A stretch of DNA of 15,194 nt from Comamonadaceae bacterium. Lineage in GTDB: Bacteria; Pseudomonadota; Gammaproteobacteria; Burkholderiales; Burkholderiaceae. Shown here piece by piece: positions 6,560 to 14,001 of this stretch. How positions within the stretch are numbered: the first letter of the stretch is position 1; each line of letters opens with the position of its first letter. The translations under genes and the position numbers were made by a program. The stretch spans positions 1 through 15,194 of the forward strand of contig CANCGU010000040.1 in the NCBI GenBank assembly GCA_947377705.1, read 5' to 3'. The notes under the pieces are model-generated. The model worked only from the letters and a program-made list of their open reading frames with translations. It was not told the DNA's origin and searched no databases.

Positions 6560-6901
6560 ATGAAACGTATGTCCATTCTCTTGGCTTGTGTCTTATCTGC
6601 CGTGTTGGTCGTGCCTGCACAAGCCCATGGGTTCCATGGTGGTGGCTTCGGTGGTCATCATGGTGGGTATGGTTACCGTGGCGGTTGGGGTAACAGCTGG
6701 GTAGCACCGGTTTTTGGTGCAGCCATTGTGGGTGGTGCCATTTACGCTGCTAGCACCCCCAGCTACGTCATGCCTCAGCAAGTGGTGGTGCAGCAGCAAT
6801 ATGCGCCGCCTAGCCGTGTGGCTTATTTTTGCCCCACCGCACAGCAGTACTACCCCAACGTACCGAGTTGCCAAGTGCCTTGGCAGCCCGTGAATTACTA
6901 A
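6560..6901 (+). CDS. Exported Gly/His/Tyr-rich protein, paralogue B
   Basis: This 113-residue protein has a signal peptide (MKRMSILLACVLSAVLVVPAQA, cleavage before HGFHGG). A Gly/His/Tyr-rich segment follows, then a small-residue hydrophobic stretch (VAPVFGAAIVGGAIYAAS), a Gln/Val linker (QQVVVQQQY) and the terminal motif AYFCPTAQQYYPNVPSC, then VPW. Each block has a counterpart in the protein at 5746-6120, so the two are paralogues on either side of the MAPEG gene. The function is unknown. The His/Gly-rich part might bind metal, but this is speculative. ATG 6560 follows a modest AGTGAG site; an upstream frame opening at 6401 is overlap with the MAPEG gene. It is followed closely by a strong terminator. 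Confidence 0.8.
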   Translation: MKRMSILLACVLSAVLVVPAQAHGFHGGGFGGHHGGYGYRGGWGNSWVAPVFGAAIVGGAIYAASTPSYVMPQQVVVQQQYAPPSRVAYFCPTAQQYYPNVPSCQVPWQPVNY

Positions 6902-6934
6902 AGCAAAACGCCGGGCTAGCCCGGCTTTTTGCTG
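6902..6934. terminator. Bidirectional Rho-independent terminator between convergent genes
   Basis: GCCGGG (6910-6915), loop CTAG and CCCGGC (6920-6925) form a perfect stem, followed by TTTTTGCT on the plus strand and preceded by AGCAAAA, which is a T-run on the minus strand. It sits directly after the stop at 6901 and 12 bases from the end of the facing exonuclease gene at 6947, so it can serve both. Confidence 0.85.
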
Positions 6935-6946
6935 TGCATCGTTTGC

Positions 6947-7858
6947 TCAAAGCGTGATCACTTCTTTGTTGCCTAAGCGGCTCGAGTAACGCACTTTGCC
7001 GCCCGTCGTTTCCAGCTCCACGCGCGCGCTGCGACCGCCATACACATGGTGCTTGAGCCATTCCAGTTCTTGTTTCATCTCGGCGTCACCCGCCACCACA
7101 CGACTCCAGCAGCGCAACTCGGCTGACCAACGGTAGTTGCGTGCTTTGAGTTTGTCCTTGGTCTCAAACGGTGAGTTGATGGCATACACCTTTTGCTGCG
7201 GTTGGTTCAGCGTCACCAGCACCGCGAGCAGGGCGGTTTGTTGGCTTTGCGGCAGCACTTGGTTGAGCAACTCCAGCAGCGCCCAGCAGTCTGCTTCGGC
7301 ACGGTGGGCCTCGTAAAAGTAGCCTTGGGTGCTGAGTAAGTATTCCAACTTGGCTGAGCCAAAACCCTCTTCGCGCCAGTCGATGTCTTTGATGCTGCAC
7401 GCCCAGTTGAGTTGCTCAAACAGGGGCCAACGGGCTTCGACAAAGGGGCGGTCAAAGGCGGCGTTGTGGGCAATCACCACATCGGCACCTTTCAAAAACT
7501 CGGCCACTCGCACGTCGTCAATGCGTTGGCCTTTGACCATCTCGTCGGTGATGTGGTGCACGGCAATGGTGGCGGGGGGGATGGTAAACCCTGGGTCTTC
7601 CAGCTCGTCGAACACATCGCTGACGCGGTACACGACACCTGTGACGGGGTCGAATTCAAAGGCCAACATACCCAGTTCAATCACGCGGTCTTGGGCCGCG
7701 TTCAAGCCAGTGGTCTCGGTGTCGAGCACGATGCCTTTGCTTAGTTTTTGGCCGGGAGCCGGGGTGTTGAACACACGCCCGGGCACGAGGCGGCGCAGCA
7801 CGCGGTAGTCAGGGTGTTGTTCGAGTTGTTGTGCGAGGTGTTCGATATCTTGTGTCAT
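6947..7858 (-). CDS. DnaQ-like DEDDh 3'-5' exonuclease
   Basis: This 303-residue protein contains all exonuclease motifs of the DnaQ/RNase T class: VLDTETTG (Asp46, Glu48), HHITDEM, AHNAAFD (Asp136) and HRAEAD (His185, Asp190). This gives a complete DEDDh active site for two-metal 3'-5' hydrolysis of DNA or RNA in the cytosol. About 40 residues precede the domain. Roughly 90 follow it, including 'YAINSPFETKDKLKARNYRW', a Trp/Arg-rich tail that resembles C-terminal extensions on other proteobacterial DnaQ-like exonucleases. It is not the polymerase III proofreading subunit by context. The start is ATG 7858, nine bases after the stop of the MFS gene upstream on the same strand, so the two are probably cotranscribed. 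Confidence 0.88.
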   Translation of the reverse strand: MTQDIEHLAQQLEQHPDYRVLRRLVPGRVFNTPAPGQKLSKGIVLDTETTGLNAAQDRVIELGMLAFEFDPVTGVVYRVSDVFDELEDPGFTIPPATIAVHHITDEMVKGQRIDDVRVAEFLKGADVVIAHNAAFDRPFVEARWPLFEQLNWACSIKDIDWREEGFGSAKLEYLLSTQGYFYEAHRAEADCWALLELLNQVLPQSQQTALLAVLVTLNQPQQKVYAINSPFETKDKLKARNYRWSAELRCWSRVVAGDAEMKQELEWLKHHVYGGRSARVELETTGGKVRYSSRLGNKEVITL

Positions 7859-7867
7859 GCCGCCATG

Positions 7868-9088
7868 TTAAGCGTGGTCGGCCTGCGTGGCGTTGCGCTT
7901 GGCAATGGCGTGTGCAAAAAAAGCACCCAACAGCACCACCGCCAAAGCGTCAGCGCCCATCACGAGGCTGGAGTTGAAACGGCTGATCAATGACGCCAAC
8001 ACCAACACCCCCAGCGATTGGCCCAAAAACAAAAAGCCTGCAAACAGCGTGACACCTGTGCCGCGCGCGGTCGGCACCATCTGCGTGGCCTTGGCTTGCA
8101 TGGTGTTGTGGAACATGGCGAAACCAAAGCCCGCCACAAAGCATGCGGGAACGGCCAGTTGCCACCATGGGCTGAATGCCACCACCAAAAAAGAGACGCC
8201 AAAGTACAAGCCGCCGTAACGCGCCAAGCCCACTTCACCTAAGCGACGAATGGCCAATTTCGCCGCCGCCATATAAGCCATGCCACCCACCCCAAACAAG
8301 GCTGTGGTGCCGCCTGCCAGCGTGAGCGAAATGTCGTGCATCTGGTGCAAGTGCGAGGCTGTGACGGCCAGCACACCAAAAATCATGGCGCCTTCAATCA
8401 ACGCAACGCCTAGCAAGGTGCGCGCCCATGTGTTGCGCGCCACTTGTTTCAATTGTTTGAAGAAACCCGTGGGCACGTGGCCGTGTTGCACCATCGGCTC
8501 TAAATGTCTGAGGTGTTGCCAAAGCAGCAGGCTGACGGTGCTGAATGCGGCAGCCATCATCACAAAGGCCCAACGCCACCCCAAGGTGTCGGTCAGCAAA
8601 CCGCCAAACAACTGGCCCGCGGTGATGCCTAGCATGGTGCCCAAGCCCACGCGGGCCAGCGTTTCTTGCCGGTGTTCATAAGGCACCACATCGCCCACCC
8701 ACGCGAGCGACAAAGGAATGATGGCCGCACCTGCCAAGGCCGTCCCCATGCGGGCGGCCACCAAAAAATCGAGGTTGCTGCTCAAAGCAGACAAAACGCA
8801 ACCCACGCTGCACCCCACGGTGGCCAGCATGACCACGCGGTACTTGCCAAAACGGTCGCCCACGGGGCCGTAAAACAACTGCATCAAGCCATAGGCGATG
8901 GCGAAAAAGGAAATCACTTTTGACACGTCGCTGATTGGCGTTGCAAACACGCGCGAGAGCTCTGGCAGCATGGGGTCGCACACGCGCTGCACTGCCATGC
9001 TGGAAAACGTGGCAAGTGACAGCAACAAAATGGCCCTGCGGGTGGCGGGCGATAGCGCGTGAGAGGTGGGGTGTGCGTGGTACTTCAA
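7868..9088 (-). CDS. Major facilitator superfamily transporter (drug-efflux-like)
   Basis: This 406-residue protein has about twelve hydrophobic segments. Between helices 2 and 3 it carries the MFS motif A form GPVGDRFGKYRVV. The opening (RRAILLLSLATFSSMAVQR, then DPMLPELS) and overall size resemble bacterial multidrug or small-molecule efflux members; the substrate cannot be inferred. It is an inner-membrane proton-driven transporter by family. The start is TTG 9088, since the first in-frame ATG is about 30 residues inside the first helix and a GGAA lies just upstream. It heads a two-gene unit with the exonuclease and is divergent from the phospholipase-D-like gene; an inverted repeat sits in the shared AT-rich spacer. 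Confidence 0.88.
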   Translation of the reverse strand: MKYHAHPTSHALSPATRRAILLLSLATFSSMAVQRVCDPMLPELSRVFATPISDVSKVISFFAIAYGLMQLFYGPVGDRFGKYRVVMLATVGCSVGCVLSALSSNLDFLVAARMGTALAGAAIIPLSLAWVGDVVPYEHRQETLARVGLGTMLGITAGQLFGGLLTDTLGWRWAFVMMAAAFSTVSLLLWQHLRHLEPMVQHGHVPTGFFKQLKQVARNTWARTLLGVALIEGAMIFGVLAVTASHLHQMHDISLTLAGGTTALFGVGGMAYMAAAKLAIRRLGEVGLARYGGLYFGVSFLVVAFSPWWQLAVPACFVAGFGFAMFHNTMQAKATQMVPTARGTGVTLFAGFLFLGQSLGVLVLASLISRFNSSLVMGADALAVVLLGAFFAHAIAKRNATQADHA

Positions 9089-9123
9089 AGCAGTTCCACT
9101 TTACCCTGTGGTCGCTTGTCGAA

Positions 9124-9143
9124 TTTATCGAATAAACGATAAA
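9124..9143. promoter_or_regulatory. Candidate operator: inverted repeat in the divergent spacer
   Basis: TTTATCG (9124-9130) and CGATAAA (9137-9143) form a perfect seven-base inverted repeat around a six-base AT-rich centre. It lies between the MFS start (9088) and the PLD-like start (9173). The size suits a homodimeric helix-turn-helix repressor, but no regulator gene is adjacent. Confidence 0.4.
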
Positions 9144-9172
9144 AGTAATAAATGTGACTTTTGCGGTTTAGC

Positions 9173-9742
9173 ATGTCAGCCATGAAGAAAATGCTGGCTT
9201 TGGGTGTCTTGTTGCTGGGGTGTGTGCCTGTCGCCGGGTTTGGTTTGACAGACGACACGGGATGGGACAACAGCCCAAATGCGCACATCCATGGCATGCA
9301 GGCGGAGGTGTTGGGTGTTTACTTCACACCGCCCGCAGGCGCCGCTGCGGCGATTGTTCAGGCGATTGATGCCAGCGAACACGCGGTGTTGGTGCAAGCC
9401 TACGGTTTCACGCACAACGCCATTGCCCAAGCGCTGGTGCGCGCGCACCAACGCGGCGTCACGGTGCGGGTGTTGTTGGACAAAAAGAGCAGGGCCGCCA
9501 ACCGCTACGTCATTGATGCCTTGGTGCAAGACCACATTGAGGTTCGGCAAGATGGCAAACACGCCATCGCGCACAACAAGGTGATGGTGATTGATGAGTC
9601 CGTGGTCATCACAGGTAGTTTCAATTTCACCAACTCTGCGGAGACCCGAAATGCCGAAAATTTCATCATCCTGAAATCCAGCGAACTTGCGCAAAAGTAC
9701 CAAGCACAGTGGCGCACCCATTGGGCACATGGCGTGGAATAG
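9173..9742 (+). CDS. Exported single-HKD phospholipase D-family protein (Nuc-like endonuclease)
   Basis: After an N-terminal signal sequence (KKMLALGVLLLGCVPVAG), the mature protein is one PLD-fold unit. It carries a single H-x-K-x4-D motif: His134, Lys136 and Asp141 in AHNKVMVIDES, followed by GSFNFTNSAETRNAEN. Single-motif members, such as the plasmid-borne Nuc endonuclease, act as homodimers sharing one active site and cut DNA non-specifically; this protein has the same size and layout. It is probably periplasmic. LLLGC could be read as a weak lipobox, so lipid attachment is possible. Starts at 9173, 9182 and a TTG at 9161 are all in frame with no decisive ribosome site; 9173 is used here. 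Confidence 0.85.
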   Translation: MSAMKKMLALGVLLLGCVPVAGFGLTDDTGWDNSPNAHIHGMQAEVLGVYFTPPAGAAAAIVQAIDASEHAVLVQAYGFTHNAIAQALVRAHQRGVTVRVLLDKKSRAANRYVIDALVQDHIEVRQDGKHAIAHNKVMVIDESVVITGSFNFTNSAETRNAENFIILKSSELAQKYQAQWRTHWAHGVE

Positions 9743-9800
9743 GGGGCGGCGCAAATTTAGTACGCCATCTCTAAAAGCACTGACTGCCGGTACAAACTAC

Positions 9801-9828
9801 TTGTCATTGTTAAATTTATCTTTAGAAT
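9801..9828 (+). promoter_or_regulatory. Sigma-70-type promoter of the phasin gene
   Basis: TTGTCA (9801-9806), a 16-base spacer and TAGAAT (9823-9828) give a good -35/-10 pair. The start site would be near 9835, leaving a leader of about 80 bases before ATG 9917. It is the only convincing promoter in the 9743-9916 gap. Confidence 0.6.
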
Positions 9829-9836
9829 ACGGCCTA

Positions 9837-9851
9837 TGCTGCACTGCAACA
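9837..9851. promoter_or_regulatory. TGC-rich element just after the phasin promoter
   Basis: TGCTGCACTGCAACA lies at the expected transcription start. Phasin genes are commonly repressed by PhaR, which binds TGC-rich DNA overlapping the promoter, so this is a reasonable PhaR site candidate. The assignment is by position and composition only. Confidence 0.3.
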
Positions 9852-9916
9852 TAAATTAAGACAGCAAGGCTGTTTCGGCGCAGTTTGATCATTTTTTTTA
9901 ATCTTGGAGATTTAAC

Positions 9917-10468
9917 ATGACATTGACACCTGAACAAGTAGTTGCCGCTAGCAAAGCCAATCTGGAAACTTTGGTGGGTTTGACCAGCAAAGCCTTCTCT
10001 GGCGTGGAGCAACTCATTGAGCTGAACTTGGCTGCCGCCAAAAGCACCTTGACCGAATCACAAGAACAAACCGCTGCGGCTTTGAGCGTGAAAGACGCGC
10101 AAGAACTGTTGGCTTTGCAAGCCAGCTTGTTCCAGCCATTGGCTGAAAAGGCTGTGGCTTACAACCGTCATTTGCTTGAAATCGCAACTGGCACTGGCTC
10201 GCATTTCCAAGGTCACGTGGAAGCCCAAATGGCTGAAGCACAACACGCGTTCCAAGCCTTGGTGGACAACGCAACCAAAAACGCACCTGCTGGTTCTGAA
10301 GCTGCTGTGGCCGCTTTCAAAACAGCCGTGGCTGCTGGCAACAACGCCTTGGAATCTGTGCAAAAAGCTGTCAAGCAAGCCACGGACGTTGCTGAAACCA
10401 ACTACAAAACCATGGCTGAAACTGCTTTGAAATCCACAGCGGCTAAGCCTGCTGCTAAAAAGCGTTAA
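9917..10468 (+). CDS. phaP: Phasin, polyhydroxyalkanoate granule-associated protein
   Basis: This 183-residue, mostly helical, cysteine-free protein begins '[19 protein letters not shown]', followed by '[20 protein letters not shown]', the hallmark opening of the beta-proteobacterial phasin family (TIGR01841). The C-terminus is Lys/Ala-rich (AAKPAAKKR). Phasins coat the surface of PHA/PHB granules in the cytosol and control their size and number, so the organism probably makes polyhydroxybutyrate. The start is fixed by GGAG (9906-9909) seven bases upstream of ATG 9917. It is a single-gene unit: a promoter lies at 9801-9828 and a strong terminator follows at 10497-10520. No PHA synthase gene is in the window. 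Confidence 0.93.
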   Translation: MTLTPEQVVAASKANLETLVGLTSKAFSGVEQLIELNLAAAKSTLTESQEQTAAALSVKDAQELLALQASLFQPLAEKAVAYNRHLLEIATGTGSHFQGHVEAQMAEAQHAFQALVDNATKNAPAGSEAAVAAFKTAVAAGNNALESVQKAVKQATDVAETNYKTMAETALKSTAAKPAAKKR

Positions 10469-10496
10469 TCTTTAGGGTTTTCTAAACTCCTAATAT

Positions 10497-10520
10497 ACGG
10501 CTCCTTCGGGAGCCGTTTTT
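10497..10520 (+). terminator. Rho-independent terminator after the phasin gene
   Basis: ACGGCTCC (10497-10504), a TTCG tetraloop and GGAGCCGT (10509-10516), followed by TTTT, form a textbook stable terminator 28 bases after the phasin stop. Confidence 0.93.
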
Positions 10521-10545
10521 ATTGGACAGAAATGGGAGTACAGCG

Positions 10546-11661
10546 GTGGACAAAGTTGACGGTGTGGTGATCGGTGCTGGCGTGGTGGGTCTGGCCGTGG
10601 CGCGTGCTTTGATTCAAGCGGCGCCCGAAACGTCTCGCGAATGGCTGGTGTTGGAGGCGGCTGACGCGATCGGCACAGGCACCAGTTCGCGCAACAGCGA
10701 GGTCATTCACGCGGGCATTTATTACCCACAAGGCTCACGCAAAGCGCACCTGTGCGTGCAAGGGCGTGACATGCTTTACGCGTATGCACAAGAACGCGGC
10801 GTGGCGCATCAACGCTGTGGCAAATTGATCGTGGCCACACACGCAGACCAACGCCCCGCGTTAGAGGCGATTTTGCAAAAAGCCCGTGCCAACGGCGTGC
10901 ACGATTTGGTGATGCTGAGCGCGCAAGAAGCGCAAGCGATGGAGCCCGCCTTGTCCTGCGTGGCCGCCTTGCATTCACCCAGCACCGGCATTTTGGACAG
11001 CCATGGTTTGATGCTCAGCCTGCAAGGTGATTTTGAAAATGCAGGTGGCATCGTGGCGCTGAATTCACCCGTGGCGTCGGCGGTCTGCGGCGACGACGGC
11101 ATCGTTGTTCGCATGGCCGATGGCGCAGAGCTGCTAGCGCAAACGGTGGTGAACGCGGCAGGTTTGACCGCACCTTGGTTGGCGGCGAAGTTTGAAGGCT
11201 TGGCCGCGCAACATGTGCCGCAGGCGTACTTTGCCAAGGGCAACTATTTCACGTTGTCGGGCAAGTCGCCGTTCTCCCGTTTGATTTACCCCGTGCCCGA
11301 AGCCGCAGGCCTAGGCGTGCACTTGACCTTGGACCTTGGCGGGCAAGCCAAATTTGGCCCTGATGTGCAATGGGTCGATGGTCCGGATGATTTGGTGGTG
11401 TCTGCCGAACATGAGCAAGCGTTTTACAAAGAGGTGCGCAAGTATTGGCCCGCCTTGGGTGAGGGTGCTTTGCAAGCTGGCTACGCTGGCATTCGTCCCA
11501 AAATTGCTGGTCCCCTCGAGGCTGCGGCTGACTTTTGCATCCAAGGCCCAGCCGTGCACGGTGTGAAAGGTTTGGTCAATTTGTTTGGCATTGAGTCACC
11601 GGGCTTGACCAGTTCACTGGCCGTGGGAGATGCGGTGGTGCGCGCGCTCAAGCTCAATTAA
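10546..11661 (+). CDS. FAD-dependent oxidoreductase, L-2-hydroxyglutarate dehydrogenase-like
   Basis: This 371-residue DAO-fold flavoprotein has an N-terminal FAD-binding motif [16 protein letters not shown] (GxGxxG at residues 10-15). '[20 protein letters not shown]', followed by KAHLCVQGR, is characteristic of L-2-hydroxyglutarate dehydrogenases (LhgO/L2HGDH), which oxidise L-2-hydroxyglutarate to 2-oxoglutarate and pass electrons to quinone. It is somewhat shorter than E. coli LhgO (about 420), and the substrate is not proven, so no symbol is given. The start is GTG 10546, with GGGAG about nine bases upstream; an in-frame TTG at 10522 sits against the phasin terminator and is less likely. 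Its stop is one base before the ATG of the NlpC/P60 gene (TAAGATG), so the two are coupled. Confidence 0.85.
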   Translation: MDKVDGVVIGAGVVGLAVARALIQAAPETSREWLVLEAADAIGTGTSSRNSEVIHAGIYYPQGSRKAHLCVQGRDMLYAYAQERGVAHQRCGKLIVATHADQRPALEAILQKARANGVHDLVMLSAQEAQAMEPALSCVAALHSPSTGILDSHGLMLSLQGDFENAGGIVALNSPVASAVCGDDGIVVRMADGAELLAQTVVNAAGLTAPWLAAKFEGLAAQHVPQAYFAKGNYFTLSGKSPFSRLIYPVPEAAGLGVHLTLDLGGQAKFGPDVQWVDGPDDLVVSAEHEQAFYKEVRKYWPALGEGALQAGYAGIRPKIAGPLEAAADFCIQGPAVHGVKGLVNLFGIESPGLTSSLAVGDAVVRALKLN

Positions 11662-11662
11662 G

Positions 11663-12166
11663 ATGCAAACCATGAACAAGCGTTCGTTTCTTGGCCTTTG
11701 CCTCACGCCCCTGCTGTTTGCGTGTTCCACCGCATCGCGCAAATCTGAGTCGACAGCTCAAACCTCACAAAGCTACCCCAACAATCCCGCCAAGCGCCAA
11801 GACATCGTCATGCAAGCCATGGCCATGCTCGACCGTGGCTATACGTACGGTGGGAAAAAAATGCACACCGGGTTTGACTGCTCGGGCTTGGTGAGCTTTG
11901 TCTACAAAGAGTCAGCGGGCATTGCGCTCAGAGGCAGTGCGGCGCAAATGGCCGAAGTGGCCAAGCCCATAGCGCCTGCGCAAGCCCACCCTGGGGACTT
12001 GGTGTTTTTCAACACGCTGGGCCCATCTTTTTCGCATGTGGGCATCTACATTGGGGATGGCCGATTCGTGCATGCGGCCAACGAAAGAACGGGTGTGAAA
12101 ACCGAGCGCTTGAACCATGTTTATTGGGCCAAGCGTTTTGAAGGCTATCGCACCCTTTTTGCCTAA
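11663..12166 (+). CDS. NlpC/P60-family cell-wall peptidase lipoprotein
   Basis: The protein is 167 residues. The signal peptide ends in the lipobox L-F-A-C (Cys21 lipidated), and a Ser/Thr/Gln-rich linker follows. The C-terminal NlpC/P60 domain carries the catalytic Cys73 in FDCSGLVSF, His125 in SHVGIYIG and His137 in FVHAAN. The family cleaves peptides in peptidoglycan (D-Glu to diamino-acid linkages); the lipoprotein form acts in the periplasm, probably from the outer membrane, as in Spr/MepS-type enzymes. Size and layout fit. ATG 11663 couples with the preceding oxidoreductase gene; ATG 11672 is an alternative and gives the more standard MNKRSF start. The stop codon abuts the stop of the facing pyrD inside a palindrome. 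Confidence 0.9.
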   Translation: MQTMNKRSFLGLCLTPLLFACSTASRKSESTAQTSQSYPNNPAKRQDIVMQAMAMLDRGYTYGGKKMHTGFDCSGLVSFVYKESAGIALRGSAAQMAEVAKPIAPAQAHPGDLVFFNTLGPSFSHVGIYIGDGRFVHAANERTGVKTERLNHVYWAKRFEGYRTLFA

Positions 12167-12172
12167 TTAGGC
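12161..12172. other. Palindrome formed by abutting convergent stop codons
   Basis: GCCTAATTAGGC is a perfect 12-base palindrome containing the NlpC/P60 stop (TAA 12164-12166) and the pyrD stop (TTA 12167-12169 on this strand). There is no untranslated space and no terminator between the two genes. Confidence 0.9.
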
Positions 12173-13246
12173 TTGGTCGCGGATGGCCAGCGCAGCTTCT
12201 TTCACCAACGCGGGGCCTTTGTAAATCAAGCCGGTGTAAATCTGCACCACGTCTGCGCCCGCTTTGATTTTGGCCACGGCATCGGCACCACTCAAAATGC
12301 CGCCCACGCCGATGATCGGGAAGTTCGGCCCCATCGCAGCGCGCAACTGGCGAATGACGGCATTGCTTTTCTCAAACACCGGCGCGCCCGAGAGACCGCC
12401 TGTTTCGTCGGCGTGCGTCATGCCCTGTACGGCATCGCGGGCGATGGTGGTGTTGGTGGCGATCACGCCCCAAGAAGGGGTTCCTTCGTGGACACAATGG
12501 CGCTTCAAGGTGGCCGCAATCACGGCAATTTGGTCGCTGTCCAAATCTGGTGCAATCTTGATGAACACCGGCACTTGCTTGTTGTGTTGCTGGGCCAACT
12601 CGGCGCGGCGTTTGGCCAAGGTGCCAATCAGCGCATCCAGCGCTTCATCGCTTTGCAGCTCGCGCAGGTTTTTGGTGTTGGGGCTGGAGATGTTCACCGT
12701 CACGTAGTCGGCATGCGGGTACACGCCGTCTAGGCAAATGAGGTAATCGTCGGCCGCGTTCTCGATGGGCGTGGCAGCGTTCTTGCCGATGTTCAGACCC
12801 AGCAGCATGGGCGTAGCGCCGTGTTTGGATGAGTTACTGCGGAACTTGGCTTGTTTCACGTTGGCCAAGAACGCGTCCAAACCCTCGTTGTTAAAGCCCA
12901 GGCGGTTGATCAGTGCATGGGCTTCTGGCAAACGGAACATGCGGGGCTTGGGGTTGCCAGCCTGGCCTTTGGGTGTGACCGTGCCCACTTCGACAAAGCC
13001 AAAACCCATGGCGGCCAAGCCGTCGATGCACTGCGCGTTTTTGTCCAAACCAGCGGCCAAGCCCACGCGGTTGGGGAAGGTCAAGCCTGCCAATTGAACG
13101 GGGTCGTGCACACGGGTTTGGCAATAGGCCCAAGCCAACGGTGTGTTTTGCGTGCGGGCCAACATGGCCAGCGTGTGTTCATGGGCGGTTTCCGGATCAC
13201 AAGCGAACAGAAAAGGGCGGGCGAGGGAATAGGGCAACAACGACAT
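12167..13246 (-). CDS. pyrD: Dihydroorotate dehydrogenase (quinone), class 2
   Basis: This 359-residue enzyme matches the class-2 family in length and order of motifs. An N-terminal amphipathic segment ([13 protein letters not shown]) provides membrane association. Then come [39 protein letters not shown], the catalytic serine loop [26 protein letters not shown] and the FMN-phosphate-binding [15 protein letters not shown]. It oxidises dihydroorotate to orotate with FMN and quinone in de novo pyrimidine synthesis, at the inner membrane. ATG 13246 (MSLLPY) is the start; a TTG four codons upstream is possible but unnecessary. It is divergent from rpiA across 44 bases and converges on the NlpC/P60 gene with zero spacing. 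Confidence 0.96.
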   Translation of the reverse strand: MSLLPYSLARPFLFACDPETAHEHTLAMLARTQNTPLAWAYCQTRVHDPVQLAGLTFPNRVGLAAGLDKNAQCIDGLAAMGFGFVEVGTVTPKGQAGNPKPRMFRLPEAHALINRLGFNNEGLDAFLANVKQAKFRSNSSKHGATPMLLGLNIGKNAATPIENAADDYLICLDGVYPHADYVTVNISSPNTKNLRELQSDEALDALIGTLAKRRAELAQQHNKQVPVFIKIAPDLDSDQIAVIAATLKRHCVHEGTPSWGVIATNTTIARDAVQGMTHADETGGLSGAPVFEKSNAVIRQLRAAMGPNFPIIGVGGILSGADAVAKIKAGADVVQIYTGLIYKGPALVKEAALAIRDQA

Positions 13247-13290
13247 GGATAATCTCAAGCTTTGGTCAATACAAGCTTGGATTTTCGCCC

Positions 13291-14001
13291 ATGAACACGC
13301 CTACGAAAACGTCTACCCATGCCGCATCTTTGTCACAAGATGAATTGAAAACTTTGGTGGGCCAAGCCGCCTTGCAATATGTGGTGCCCGGCGAGGTGGT
13401 GGGCGTGGGCACGGGCTCAACCGTCAACAAGTTCATCGACGCCTTGGCCACCATGAAAGACCAAATCAAAGGCGCGGTGTCGAGCTCGGTGGCCTCCACC
13501 GAACGCTTGCAAGCCTTGGGCATCCAAGTGTTTGAAGCGGCTGAGGTAGAAAGCCTGTCGGTCTACATCGACGGTGCAGACGAAATCGACCACCAAGGTC
13601 ATATGGTCAAGGGCGGCGGCGCTGCGTTGACCCGCGAAAAAATTGTGGCCGCGCAATCCAAGATGTTTGTGTGCATTGCCGATGAAAGCAAACTGGTCGA
13701 TGCATTGGGTGCGTTCCCCTTGCCGGTCGAAGTGATTCCCATGGCCACCGCTCGCGTGATGCGCCAGTTCGCCGCGATGGGTGGCAGCGCCAAGGTGCGT
13801 TTGAAAGATGGTCAACCTTTGGTCACTGACAACGGCCAGCACATCGTGGACGTGACGGGTTTGAACATCACCGATCCACTGAAGTTTGAGTCAGACGTGA
13901 ACCAATGGCCGGGCGTGGTGACCGTGGGTGTGTTTGCGCATCAAAAAGCGCAGGTGTGTTTGCTGGGCACATCCACCGGCGTGAAGACGCTCAAGTTTTG
14001 A
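13291..14001 (+). CDS. rpiA: Ribose-5-phosphate isomerase A
   Basis: This 236-residue enzyme interconverts ribose 5-phosphate and ribulose 5-phosphate in the cytosolic pentose phosphate pathway. The phosphate-binding [12 protein letters not shown] (from Gly38), YIDGADEID (Asp94, Asp97) and [12 protein letters not shown] (Lys107, Glu116) line up with the E. coli active-site set Asp81, Asp84, Lys94 and Glu103. The length is slightly above E. coli RpiA (219) because of a Thr/Ser-rich N-terminus. ATG 13291 is chosen because sequence upstream in frame lacks homology and overlaps pyrD. The stop TGA (13999-14001) overlaps the TTG start of the SDR gene. Confidence 0.96.
   Translation: MNTPTKTSTHAASLSQDELKTLVGQAALQYVVPGEVVGVGTGSTVNKFIDALATMKDQIKGAVSSSVASTERLQALGIQVFEAAEVESLSVYIDGADEIDHQGHMVKGGGAALTREKIVAAQSKMFVCIADESKLVDALGAFPLPVEVIPMATARVMRQFAAMGGSAKVRLKDGQPLVTDNGQHIVDVTGLNITDPLKFESDVNQWPGVVTVGVFAHQKAQVCLLGTSTGVKTLKF

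Noticed and set aside
13141..13290. N-terminal extension of rpiA by 50 codons
   Set aside because: The extension lies over pyrD, is rich in Cys/Trp/Arg and does not resemble RpiA. ATG 13291 gives the family start.
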